Assembly: GCA_947034885.2 (NCBI GenBank) | Contig: OX344756.2 | Coordinates: forward strand, 21,187,489 to 21,251,488 | Reading direction: 5' to 3' | Source of the DNA: Thuidium tamariscinum | Lineage: Eukaryota > Streptophyta > Bryopsida > Hypnales > Thuidiaceae | DNA length: 64,000 bases | Shown here: one piece after another, positions 35,444-46,284 of the stretch | Layout of the letters: every line of letters starts with the position of its first letter | Position numbering within the stretch: the stretch's first letter is position 1 | Notes under the pieces: generated by a model | Told to the model about the DNA's origin: nothing | What the model saw: only the letters and a program-made list of their open reading frames with translations | The model's database searches: none | Translations under genes and position numbers: made by a program

Positions 35444-35912
35444 TGTCTGCTGCTCACATACAGTAACTGCCAATTATACAACTGATGAATATTTGGACAT
35501 ATTTTTTCTCGATCATGAGAAGAATGTAGGTACGTCGCCTCCACGTTCAAATAATAGACTGCACGGTGGATTTCAGCAATCACAGATCTCCTCACTGACT
35601 CGGTGTGTGTTCACAAGGTTTCAAAAGCTGTCTGGTGGACGGCTCCAGTGTCGTCTTGAGAAACATGGCAAGCACATGTGCAGATCTTGTGGAAAATCAT
35701 TGACAACCAAATCGAAAGAAAATCTTACTTTGCCAACACGGTGCCAGACTGTGGAAATTTGTGACTCTGAAACAGGAATGCACAGTCATCATACAATATC
35801 TGAATGTATCCTCTTGTTCTCTCCTGATTTAGAAACTTTAAAATTTGGAAACACCATTTATCTCTCCAGGTCAGCGAGTGAGATGCTGATCTTCAGTGCA
35901 CGGGGGCCTTGA
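35439..35912 (+). CDS. Open frame of 157 codons, unrecognised
   Basis: An open frame begins with ATG at 35439 inside the last tandem unit and ends TGA at 35910-35912. The product would be rich in serine, threonine and cysteine, with a CRSCGK segment near residue 83 that looks like half of a zinc-binding pair, but no partner CxxC is clearly placed. No signal peptide, membrane segment or known domain is visible. It lies in the GC-balanced block downstream of the BES1/BZR1 gene, so it could be a real exon, a non-coding transcript or chance. I give it low weight. Confidence 0.2.
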   Translation: MSVCCSHTVTANYTTDEYLDIFFLDHEKNVGTSPPRSNNRLHGGFQQSQISSLTRCVFTRFQKLSGGRLQCRLEKHGKHMCRSCGKSLTTKSKENLTLPTRCQTVEICDSETGMHSHHTISECILLFSPDLETLKFGNTIYLSRSASEMLIFSARGP

Positions 35913-37890
35913 GGGGAACTCATTAACTTAATTGCATAATTTCTGCATCAAGTATTCCTTCACATTTTACACCTATATATAGAGAGAGAATTGCAATGTT
36001 AAAAAAAAAATTGAAGAATTTCTCAAAATTAAAATATGATGTCTATATCTACAAGAAGTTACTTAAATTGTTAGGGGTGTGGGTAATATCCTCTATCTTA
36101 GTGAGTGTTAAGAGAAAACTAGTTGACTGGAAGAATTCTATACTTGAATCTAATAAGGTTCCAATGTAAATGAAACAAGAAACTCAAATGGTAGAGTTCA
36201 AGTCACATGACTAGTTTTCAAACAAATAGCACTTTTGATGAAACAAACACTTTTTCTATGCTAAACACTAGACTAGTACTTAGGATTTGAAAAGGAAATA
36301 TTTCTTTAGCCAACCTTATAATATACTTTGCATTCTAGTAAAGAAGGCACAATTAAAACCATCTTTAGGAAGTCTTCATGGCATCTATTAAATTTTATAT
36401 ACATGCTATTTAAAAACCTACATACAATTTTCTTGCAACAATTACCTCCTAATGATATTAGCTTGTTCAAGTGAGCAAGCTCTTACAATCTCAATATTTG
36501 TCATGATTTTTTGAAAGTTTTTGTGAAGATAGAAAAATACATTAGCTTTCTAGGTGTATAATTTTTTATTTTGATCAATCCTATAGAGCAAAAGTTATAG
36601 TACAATAAGACCAAACTTAAGTTCAATGGGTTAAAAAAAACCCACAAAAACTTAAAATTAATTATTTTATTAATTATTTTATTATAGATTGTATTTCTAT
36701 GTATATATAAAACTTTGATTCATCCCATTAGGATTAGTGATGTGAAGTCATAGACAATCTTGTTTTTTGGAAGATTAAAGCATCTCCGTGAAAAAACCCT
36801 TGTAGGATTCATTTCCAAAGTCAACTTTCACAATTTTCTAATTTTTTGGAAGGTCAAGATCTCTAGCTAGAACAATCTCATCATTGAGATTAGTGTGTTT
36901 TAATTCTACTTTGGAGCTATTTTTAGTTTATTTTCTTCAATCTAGAACCTACTTTTTATCTAATAGTTTTTAAATAAGTGGAAATGAAGTGTGTTAAAAA
37001 CTTTCTTCTTCTAAATTCTTAACTCCATTCCTCAAACTAAGAATTGAGAAATTTGAAATTCATTGTGCAAAAATTCTAAACCAAGAATATTCAAATTAAT
37101 AAAATCTAGCCATGTAAGGCACGAAACAACTTGTTTCAATTACTTTTGAATGCAAACTTCTTGCAATTCACTTGGTCAAATTTCCTAAAAATAAATTAAT
37201 ATATTTTTACATTAGTCTAGTACAAGTTCATATGGTTAGATATGAATAAAATAATTTTAAAAGTTTGTTGCTCTTGAAATAGTAATGGCAATTCTCAATG
37301 TTTTTTGATGAAAAAAGGCCTTAAAACTTTAGGGGTTAAAGCAATGTTATGATTCCATGAAAAAACTAGTTATTGTATGATGGAATTAGCCTAGAAGCCC
37401 AAAAGTCAATTGACATAACAAATTAGGCTAATTGTAGGTCAATAGGAGGTTACTTACCTTCTTGGTTTTCTATTGTATGTTTGAAAATTGATTGTTCTAA
37501 AATTTTATCCCTCCACCTAGTCTTATAAGGTTGTAAAATACAAATTGGGGAGATATTGAATTAGTTTGAATACTCATCCAAGTTTTGTATCCTATACCAT
37601 CTTTGTTAGTAATAGATGTAAACAAATTATAATTTTTATCAAAAAGATATTATTTTACATATTGGAAATGATGAAATATGAGCCATGGTGGAGTAGTAAC
37701 ATATGCTGTAAACTTATGGTTCATTTATTAATTGTGGATAATTAAAAATGCAATTACAAATTTTTCAATCATGGTTATCAAAAAAAATATCCATGACAAA
37801 ATATAGTATTCACTTTGTGAAAATGCCACATTTACATGTGACATATATTTGAAGGCCAAACAAATTCAACCTTACAAACTAAATGAATTT
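35913..37890. other. AT-rich repeat-derived region
   Basis: About 36490-36960 is an inverted copy of the longer repeat at 1725-2290, 9830-10385 and 10900-11520 (reverse of CATAACTTTTGnTCC and of GAGATTGTTCTA). At about 37285-37344 there is an isolated TAA-family end (AAACTTTAGGGGTTAAAG). From about 37540 the dispersed repeat shared with 24390-25790 begins. No gene is seen. Confidence 0.45.
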
Positions 37891-38780
37891 CATTAGATGA
37901 GATTGCAGGCCTCTGAAAGACTTCGGGTTTCCAAATTGCGAGAACACTGAAATTGATGCGGGAACACGTTTCATTATCATAGGAATTCAGAAATTACATA
38001 GTCTAACGTCGTTGAGACCATGCCACATCATCAATTTTTTTTTGAATTTTTTTTTGAATTCAAGATCCCCCTAATTTGGGGGGGGGGATGGAACTGCTAG
38101 TCGTTGTTACGGGAATTGACCCAAACAACCTTCCTGAAGCCTTGAATCTCATCTAATGAGTTGATTATTTGTCAAAAATCTCATCCTTGATATCTATAGA
38201 CAATTGTCATATCTACATGTTTCTTTGTAAATTATAATGTACTTCACATCTATTAAACTTGTTCTTGGATCTTATTCAATTGGCAAAATGTTACCACTGA
38301 CATTTTTACATGACACTTGACAATTTCATAACTATAATATTTGACACTACAGAAGTGTAGTACTTGTTTTTAAAACTTCAAGTGTATCTTCATCATTGTT
38401 ATGATTACTCTCTTCTTGCACTTCAAGTGTAAGAAAAGATAGTGATTGTGATGATAATCTTGATTACTTTTGTTGTCCCCAATGCAAGTCAAAATTTCAT
38501 AATCATCGTTCCTTTTTTGAACTTGTAGGTAGCTATAAGTGACTGTTATTATTCAATTCAAAAATAATCTATTGCATTTATTTTTTTATTTTTTGAATGC
38601 AAGAAAAGATGACTGTTGTGATGATAGTTGCAATGATGTTGATTATTTCTACTCCCCTAAGTACCAATCAAAGTTAAATAGTCATCATACCTTCGTTGCT
38701 CTCACAAGTAGTTGAAAGCGACTACTATTGTTTAGTTCAAAGATGATCCATGACATTTACAAATAAAGGACTTCAAATTA
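37540..38780. repeat. Dispersed repeat, copy 2, interrupted by a later insertion
   Basis: It is collinear with 24390-25790, but only about two decayed units of the 102-bp array are recognisable here (TGCACTTCAAGTGTnAGAAAAGAT near 38418 and GCAAGAAAAGATGACTGTTGT near 38600). It is split by the inverted-repeat element at 37891-38158, which is absent from copy 1. The insertion therefore came after the duplication. Confidence 0.65.
37891..38158. mobile_element. Inverted-repeat element with CATTAGATGAGATT ends
   Basis: CATTAGATGAGATT at the left is matched by AATCTCATCTAATG at the right, and similarity extends over AAGGCnTC for about 25 bp in all. The inside has a GAATTTTTTTTTGAATTT run and a 10-bp G-run near 38080. 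Inserted into the dispersed repeat shared with 24.4-25.8 kb. No coding capacity. Confidence 0.65.
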
Positions 38781-39705
38781 TATAAGACAAATTGTAATTA
38801 TTTATTTTACTTGTCTATTATAATTATTTATCTTATTTACAAAAAAATGTGTTTGAATTTTAAAATTTTAAAATAATAATTACATTAAATTAGGATGTAA
38901 ATATATACATATACATAAATATACATATTGATTTAATGTGATTATAATTTTTAAATTAAAAAAATTTATGGAGAAAAAAATAAAAATTGTAAAATTTTGA
39001 GGTCAAATTTCAATCACTAAGATTTCAATGAGTAAAAAAAATCAAAACTCTTATAAATTGTAACATGTAATTCTAGTTAAGATATACATTCTTTCCATAA
39101 AAAGAAATTAAACATTTTGATTTTTCACAAAATTTTATTATTACATAAAAATTTCATTCAAATAATAATAGGTCTAAATATAATTTGTTCTAGGTGAAAT
39201 TAAAGTTGAGGGGAGATTCCCTTTTGTACAATAGCATGCCTAAATTTCACCTCATAATTTTAAAATCTCATATTGTATGGTATATATGGTAGTTATGGTA
39301 GTTGATTATTTTTTTGAGTCACTATATAACTAATACCTTAAACTTCCATATTTGATCATACAATAAATGCTATTATTGCATAAGAATTCTCTTTCACTTG
39401 CTAAGAAGATCTATCAAAAATCATTTCTTTCTTAATAAGAATGAAAATACTTAATTGCTTTTATGGGTGCTCTTTCCTTGGTTTTTCCTTAGTTGAAGTA
39501 TTAGCTTGTAATTTTATTTTAGCTTGGAGGTAAGAAAGGGGAGTGATTATTTTTTCATTTTGAAAAAGTTATAAACTATTTCTCTAGTACTTATGTGATA
39601 CTTTGGTAATACTAGGCAATATCTATAAGAAACTTAGGTGATATCCAAGTAACATTTGGCTATTGAAATTTAAAATACCAGTATTTTGTTAAAAAAGACT
39701 CTTAA

Positions 39706-40350
39706 CCCCTAATTGCCCAGGGCGCTAGAATCTAGTGTTTGCAAAACTTTGAAGTTAAATAAAACCTTACTAAGCTGCTATTTTTAGTAGTTTGTATTTT
39801 TGGAAAGTTCTTCTAAAAGTTTAGTTTTAGTATCAAAAATCCAATCTGAAAAATGAATGATAGTGATTTTTCTACACAAGATTTGTGCAAGGATACCCCT
39901 TGCAATCTTGACTTTCCATAGTGTTGAGAGGTCTTGAAAATGAGCCTCAAATACACTAGATCTTGGAGGAAAAATCACATTCAAAATTCATTTACAAAAA
40001 TTGTAAAGTAGATTTTGAGAAGCTATAAATTGATTGGAGTTATGCATGTTAGGCCCTTTCACCTCATATTTTTTTGGTCACCAACTTTTCAGATTTAACT
40101 TGCCAAAACAAGATAGAAACACTTTACATCACTTTTGTAGTTTTAACACCCTCGTGGTCAAACATTATAATCTTTCACTCCATAAATGGTATTGTTGTGT
40201 TTTCTTTTCCTATGTAATCTCTAACATGTCTAGTTTGAATTTGTATGGTTATAATTCAGAGAAAATTGATACAACTTATCAAAGTGTTGGCATTTTGTTC
40301 AACTTAGAGCAAATTCCAAGAAGCTCAAAACAGGCCTTGGGCATTTAGGG
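39706..40350. mobile_element. TAA-flanked inverted-repeat element (long copy)
   Basis: The left end is TTAA then CCCCTAATTGCCCAGGGC. The right end is GGCCTTGGGCATTTAGGG then TTAA, giving an inverted repeat of about 18 bp with four mismatches or fewer. At 645 bp it is longer than the sister-type elements at 3717 and 49512. The 104-codon frame at 40034-40348 lies wholly inside and does not resemble a transposase, so I do not call it a gene. Confidence 0.6.
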
Positions 40351-40492
40351 TTAAATTTCCTTCACAGAAAATGGCTTGTCGTGATTTCAAGTGGCGAAAT
40401 CTGGTGCTCGGAGGACTGGCCGACGAATTTCATCTCTTTGTGATTTCTGGTTCGGAATTTGTTTCGTTGTCTTGATGGCTGAAATCTTTCGT

Positions 40493-42323
40493 AGAGCCTC
40501 TGTCGCCTGATTTTCAGATTCTTCACCAATTTTCTGGGAGGAATTCGGGTTCCTGCAGTTTGAAGAACTCCAGTTTCAGAGCGCTGGCAGATTTGAAGAA
40601 ATGTTAGCAATGGCCAAGACCTTGAATTCGTTCTCCAGTTGCTTGGCTTCGCCGAAGAGGAAATGGACTTGTATCGCCTGGTCGATCACACCATGTCCTG
40701 AGCTTGTTTGAATTTGGCCTGAGGTGCTCTGGGTTTTAGGGTTCTTAGGGTTTAGGGTTTTAGGGTTTGCAATTGCGCCTCGTGGGGAAGGATGTGGAAA
40801 TGACAGGATGTGGACGGATGTGAGGATTTTCAGAAATGGTTGTAGGCAGGGATCCATGGTGTTGCAGCGAGCCAGACAACATTTTGAATGGGGAACAACA
40901 TTTCTCAGACCGTGGAGTTTAGGAGTTCTACTTGTGTTGCCGCTCACGTGATCTTTAGATTCGAAGGATCGAGTAATCAGTCTTCGTCAAGGACAAGATG
41001 ATCGAAGCCCTGAAACTCCGTTGCGAAGTCCAAGTGAAGGTTTTGACCTCGGAGTGTAGGAATGTGGTCCTGGGTGGGATCGCCAGGCTGACGCATGTGG
41101 TGTCTCGCCATCTCCTCTTGCAGCACCAGATTTACATGTCCGCTCGTTGGATCTTCACTCGCAGGTGTACTTTTAGCGTTGCTAGGGAGCATGAAACGTT
41201 GAGAGCTCAAATTCTCACATCTAATCCTTTCTTAGCAAAATATGGAGCTTTTTGCAAAGTTGAGCGCTGTGGGCTTTGTGATTGCTCTCCCTGCTTGGAG
41301 GTTTGCTCGATTGGGGTTTAGCAATTTCGGAGGGAAGCACGGACAGAGTTGGAAGTTGCTGAGTGTGAGAACGGGTGATGCTTTGTGTCTAAATTGAAGT
41401 CAAGAATGCGTTGTGTATTGTTCCTATGGATCTGTTTTGTGGGAACTTCTCTTTCTGAAGTTAGGCTGTAGCAATTTGGAACTGAGAAGAGGCACAGCTG
41501 AGAGGTAGCTCAGAACTGGCTGAGATCGATTCATGTATGATAGACTGAGGTTAGACTGACGTTAGGTTATGGAATTTGTTGCATGTATCCGCGTTGTTCA
41601 TGTCATTCCTTTGAGCTCTCTGTATTTGGGGTTTAGCAATTAGGTGGGCACTGGGCAGAGCAGACGCAGTTGCAAGGCAGCAGCAAATTTGCAGAGATTG
41701 ATCATATACGTCGCTTGGTGAATTCGAGGTTTAGTCTAGGCTTTTGTATCTGCAGATATTGGATTTGTTCGTGTGGAGTGTTGTGGTTCAGGGGTTTCTT
41801 GGTCTTCATTAGTTTCAACTTCCTGTAGAACTTTGTTGCTCTTCGCTAGAAGTATGAGCAGAAGTCCCAAAGAGATTGCTTCGTATGTGCTATAGGATAT
41901 TTTGTTTGACTCGAAGGGATTGTTTCGTATTAAGGCTGCCTACATCTGTGGTGGTTGATGTAGGGAACTGCTGAGGGTGTTTTCCCAGGCATTGGACTTT
42001 GGTGATGTTGAGATGGGGTTGATAAACAGTCCAAGGAAGGTTTGTCTTCCTGCCTGAAGGTTTAGCGTTTGGAGAAGAGAACAAACTTAGTTGAAAGGAG
42101 CTCATCGATACTTGTATACTGCGTTCTCAACATTTACTGAAGGTTTCAGAGACTGCATTCATTCTGAGAAAGAGGTCATCTTAACAGACAGAGAGCACTC
42201 ATTTGAAAGGGACCCGAAGACTTGAGGAGATTCGTTCATATGGTTTCTCTCGATAAGAAGTTAGATTTTGGTGAAACTTGTTGCAGAGGAATCTTGGGAG
42301 GTTTGTAGACACCGAGCTACAGA
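40493..42323 (+). promoter_or_regulatory. Promoter/leader region of the PDF-PPR locus
   Basis: The composition shifts to balanced GC at about 40380 and stays so up to the ATG at 42324. The whole block, apart from about 430 bp, is found again in inverse at 46910-48304, which shows it travelled as one unit with exon 1. Short frames inside (for example from ATG at 40855) are not conserved in phase between the two copies, so I read the block as leader rather than coding. A telomere-like cluster is at 40731-40768. Confidence 0.5.
40731..40768. promoter_or_regulatory. Interstitial telomere motif cluster (telo-box)
   Basis: Four GGGTTT(T)AGGG-type units occur in 38 bp (GGGTTTTAGGG, TTCTTAGGG, TTTAGGG, TTTTAGGGTTT). 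Telo-boxes (AAACCCTAA) are common near transcription starts of plant genes for translation and organelle functions. The inverted copy of the leader near 48000 keeps only one AATTAGGGTTT unit, so the cluster has grown or shrunk since the duplication. Confidence 0.7.
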
Positions 42324-42401
42324 ATGTCTGTAGTCATGCGCCTTTTATTGCGCCATAGGCAACAAACGAGGAGCTATATGGTGCGTGGAGCTGATGCACA
42401 G
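42324..42401 (+). CDS. Exon 1: organelle-targeting-like N-terminus
   Basis: ATG at 42324 opens a 26-codon exon (MSVVMRLLLRHRQQTRSYM...) followed by a strong donor, GTGAGT, at 42402. The peptide has five arginines, leucines and serines and no acidic residue until near its end, which fits a mitochondrial targeting sequence. The exon is supported independently by the inverted copy at 46853-46905, which aligns codon by codon but has a TAA in place of a CAA. The phase at the donor is 0. It can join in frame to the acceptor at 42712-42713 (CCAG/GGT) or to another in-frame acceptor a little further on; the exact junction is not certain. Confidence 0.6.
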
Positions 42402-42713
42402 GTGAGTGAGTGAGTGCTGATCTTTGGCCATACATCTGTTCTACAGAACTGTTATAGAGTAGCGCTTGGATGACTTGGAATTTGTGTACACAGAACCACT
42501 GTGTGCATGGTAAGAAAATATGTGTTTAATCTATTCAATCAGGTTCCTCCGCAACAATATTTGATTAATAGGATGCTACTGTCTTCCAAATCGACAGGAC
42601 ATGAATTTGGTAAAACATTAAATCCAAACATTTCATCAGAACTGATGAAAATCCAAAATTCAAGCTGCTATCAATGTTTTTTTTGACGCGTTGATGGGGA
42701 TGCTTGTGACCAG

Positions 42714-43448
42714 GGTCCCTGTGTGATCACACTCTTAAAGTCTCTATGGCGTGTACACCCTTATTTTTTATTGGTGTCGGGTTCCCATGGAGGTAGCAGC
42801 AGCGGAGAATTGAGGTGTTCATCGTCATCAGTTTGGAGAAGAGCATCAATGAGCACCAGTGCTTCAGGTATGTATCAGATGCCCATCTTCATGAGAAAAA
42901 GTGGGTGCTGTCTGTCTCTCACTGAAAGAATGTGACTGACATATGTGGTGTATGTTCCAGTTAAATCTGGCGAACTAGAGACAATCGAACAAGTTTGGGA
43001 GGAGTATTTCGCAGATCCTTTGCAGTGGTGGGATAACAGAGTTTGCAAGGTATCACTACGACTACCAATTAATTGATACATGAGAACTGCAGAAATCGGT
43101 CGGGATGGTATTTGTTGCTGGTTGAAGGTCTTGAGCGCTTTGAGAAACAACAAGCATATCGCATTCTTTGTGTGTTTTGGAGTGATGTGAGGGCTAATAT
43201 AATCACTACAATGTTTATCGAGATATCCCTTGATTAATTTTCGTATTTGATAGTTACTCGTGGTGCATACAGAGGGATCCCCAATTACCTGACTTCAAGC
43301 ACAAGGTGACGAAGAAAGCGCTTTGGACAGGTGCTGGGTCAACTCCACCATGGGTGAAGGCGATGCTCAAATTGGTAACTCATTGCAAATCACCATCTCG
43401 TGTTGGGAATCACACGAGTGGTTCTCAAGAGGTTGTACAACCAAACAG
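42714..43448 (+). CDS. OSB-type PDF-motif exons (42714-42867, 42961-43049, 43273-43448)
   Basis: Splicing three exons gives a serine-rich linker, then VWEEYFADPLQWWDNR, VCKRDPQLPDFKHK and ALW...PPWVKAML. This is the PDF motif of plant organellar single-stranded DNA-binding (OSB) proteins, which bind ssDNA in mitochondria or plastids and restrain recombination. WWDNR, PDFKHK, ALW and PPWV are the key blocks. Introns are 42868-42960 (GTATGT...CCAG, phase 1) and 43050-43272 (GTATCA...ACAG, phase 0), and both junctions fall within conserved sequence. The left boundary of the first exon is uncertain. I did not find the OB-fold domain that OSB proteins carry before the PDF motif. After 43448 the frame can run on to a TAG at 43519-43521 or splice (AACAG/GTATTG) into the PPR frame downstream, which keeps phase. 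Confidence 0.7.
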
Positions 43449-43781
43449 GTATTGGCTTGAGCATGATACCTCACGCCGTGCCACGAATGAATGCCACGAA
43501 ATAGCTCTGCTATCGATGTAGCTTACGTATTCAAATATGAAAGGTTGTGATTGGTCGGTTCGAGGATTGGCTTGTGCAACATTCTTTTCTTTGTCTGCTT
43601 TATGACATTCACTATGGGAGTGTTTATTAGGTTCATGTAAGAGCGATGACTATCTGCGAATGATTGTGCTCGTAAGAGATATTGTGCAATGCATAGATGC
43701 TTCCAAGTATTTGGAAAGTGGTTGGGTAAAGTTTTCCACGTTGCGAGGGTTGTTCTCATAACGAATGGATTGATGAGTCAG

Positions 43782-46284
43782 GTTACCCAAGGGCAATTTT
43801 GGAAGAAAAAACACGGTGCCCACTAGTGCAAGGGAATCAACGCAAACTGTTCGGGTTGGCGGAGGCAGTGTGCACCTGCGAAATGCGAAGACCACGAGTG
43901 AAGCAGTTGATGTTTTGAAGAACCGACTACAACAAGGCATAGGCATAGGATCACACATGTTTGTTGAAGTTCTGAAGCGGTGCTTGGATCAGGAAGACCT
44001 TACAGCAGTCAAGCAAGTTCATGAGTGCATCATTGAGAGTGGATTGCAGCAGAATGTATATGTGGCAAATCACCTACTGAGTGCCTACATCAAATGCGGG
44101 AGATTGGAAGATGCATACAGTGTGTTTGATGAACTTGCGGGGAAGGATGTATTTAGTTGGACCAAAATGATTGGAGGTTATGCTCAGCACAGCCGTGCAC
44201 AAGATGCGATGAAAGTTTTCAATCAAATGCGTCAAAAAGGTGTGCAGCCAGACGCAGTGACATACTTGAGCATCCTGAAGGCATGTAGCAGCCCATCAGC
44301 TTTAGACTGGGGCAAAGAAGTTCATGCGTATGTCAGACATGACGGCTTTGAATCCGATGTGCGTGTAGGGACTGCGCTTCTTAAAATGTATGCAGAGTGT
44401 GGGAGCATAAAGGAGGCAAGGGAAACCTTTGATAACTTGGCCACTCGTAATGTCGTCTCTTGGAATGGGATGATCAGAGCCTATGCAGAAAGTGGTTGTG
44501 GTGAGGAAGCTTATCAGTTGTTTCTCCGAATGAGACGGGAAGGCTTTAAACCAGATGCAATCACTTTCAGGAGCATCCTGAATGCACATGCTAGTGCAGG
44601 GACATTGGAGTGGGTGAAGGAGGTTCACAGGCATGCCCGTGAAGGAGGACTTGAGTTAGATGTGCGTGTGATCAATGCGCTTCTTCACATGTATGCAAAG
44701 TGTGGCAGCATCAGTGATGCACGACTAGTTTTTGACAAAATGGGTGAACGCAGTGTAGTTACTTGGACTGCTATGATTGGTGCATATGCTGAAACTGGGT
44801 GTGGTGAGGAAGCATATCGATTGTTCCTCCAAATGATAGAGGAAGGCCTCTCACCAAACGCTGTCACTTATATGAGCATCCTGAATGCGTCTGCAAGTGC
44901 AGGGGGTCTGAAGTGGGTGAAAGAGGTTCACAACCATGCTCGTGAAGGAGGATTTGAGTCAGATGTGCTTGTGGGAAATGCGTTGGTCCACATGTATGCA
45001 AAGTGTGGCAGTATCGACGATGCCAGACTGGTTTTTGGGAGAATGGAGCAGCGCGATGTGAGGACATGGACGGTGATGATTGGAGGACTTGCACAACATG
45101 GATGTGAGCGTGAAGCATATGAACTTCTTCTCCAAATGAAACGGGAAGGCTTCAAACCTGATGCATTTACATATGCGAATATCCTGAATGCATGTGCAAG
45201 TGCAGGGGCATTGGAGTGGGTGAAGGAGGTTCACAGCCATGCTCGTGAAGGAGGCTTCGAGTCGGATGTGCGTGTGGGCAATGCGCTGGTCAACATGTAT
45301 GCGAGGTGTGGCAGTGTCGAGGACGCGGGACTAGTTTTTGACAAATTGGAGGGACGAGACTTGTATACATGGACTCTAATGATTGGCGCATATGCTGAAA
45401 GTGGGTTTGGTGAGGGGGCATATGAAATGTTTCGCCAAATGATTAAGGAAGGCTTTAAGCCAGACGCAGTGACTTACGTGAGCATCTTGAATGCATGTGC
45501 AAGCGCCGGGGCTTTGGAGTGGGTGAAGGAGGTACACAGGCATGCGCAGGAAGCGGGATTTGAGTCAGATGTGCGTGTGGGAAATGCGCTTGTTCACATG
45601 TACGCAAAGTGTGGGAGCATCGATGATGCTCGACTAATGTTTGACAGAATGGAGATCCGGGACTTGTTTACCTGGACGGTGATGATTGTTGGACTTGCGC
45701 AACATGGATGTGGTTCTGAAGCTGTAGAATTGTTTCGGAAAATGAATGCTTCCGGTGTGAAGCCCGATGGGCACTCATTTGTGGCTGTTTTATCGGCCTG
45801 TAGTCATGCAGGCCTTGTAGATGAAGGTCGGCGACTGTTCCAAGCCATGTCGCAAGATTACGGCATCGTTCCCAGTGTGCTGCATTGGAACTGCTTAGTA
45901 GACATTCTTGGACGTGCAGGGCGCCTGGAGGAAGCCAAGCTCGTGATTGATAACATGCCAGTGGGACCAGATGGAGCAACTTGGGGAGCGTTGCTCGGTG
46001 CTTGTAGATCTTATGGTAATTTGGAGTTGGGTGAAATTGCAGCCAAAGAGCGAGTGAAGTTGGAACCTAAGGATGCTTCTACTTATATGCTCCTGTCCAA
46101 CATCTATGCTGCAGCTGGGAAGTGGGAGGACGTGTCGTCTGTGCGCGCTATGGTGCAGGAGAGAGACTTATGCAAGGAACCCGGGCGCAGCTGGATCGAA
46201 GTGGATGACACGATTCATTCCTTTGTTGTAGGGGACACTTCTCACACGGCATCAAAGGAGATATATACGGAGCTGAACAGATGA
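43782..46284 (+). CDS. PLS-class PPR protein (main body, ends at premature TGA)
   Basis: Numbering from 43816, the frame has six L-type PPR motifs with starts at residues 81, 182, 283, 384, 485 and 586, exactly 101 apart, each followed by S and P motifs (for example VRVGNALVHMYAKCGS, TWTVMIGGLAQHG, VTYVSILNACASAG). An E region (about 720-785) and a PG box (KEPGRSWIEVD, 787-797) follow. Such proteins bind organelle RNA, and with a DYW domain they deaminate C to U. The frame stays open upstream to a TGA at 43774 but has no ATG before residue 48 (43957), and a GTG at 43816 is not a plausible start. An acceptor at 43780-43781 in the correct phase therefore suggests it is a downstream exon. The TGA at 46282-46284 replaces a codon in a conserved LNR-x-TEEIK segment, with recognisable DYW sequence continuing after it. 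Confidence 0.9.

Larger units (their letters stand above)
40493..42377 (+). repeat. Left arm of large inverted duplication
   Basis: This arm matches the reverse complement of 46853-48304 in many collinear blocks. Examples are GACGCATGTGGTGTCTCGCC at about 41090, TTGCAGCGAGCCAGACA at about 40863, CGAAGACTTGA at about 42210, and exon 1 itself. The left arm has about 430 bp more, mainly in 41160-41640. Spacer between arms is about 4.5 kb and holds the PDF and PPR exons. Confidence 0.85.

Noticed and set aside
40034-40348. 104-codon gene
   Set aside because: It lies wholly within an inverted-repeat element and does not resemble a transposase or other known protein.
43306-43521. Stand-alone 71-codon gene starting at 43306
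   Set aside because: The apparent start is a GTG inside the PDF motif; upstream exons join in frame, so it is an exon.
43816-43818. GTG at 43816 as start of the PPR protein
   Set aside because: Nuclear plant genes do not normally start at GTG, and the frame continues upstream to 43777, so a spliced upstream exon is more likely.
44302-45979. Minus-strand frames opposite the PPR gene (60-110 codons)
   Set aside because: They repeat with the 303-bp period of the PPR tract and are antisense shadows.
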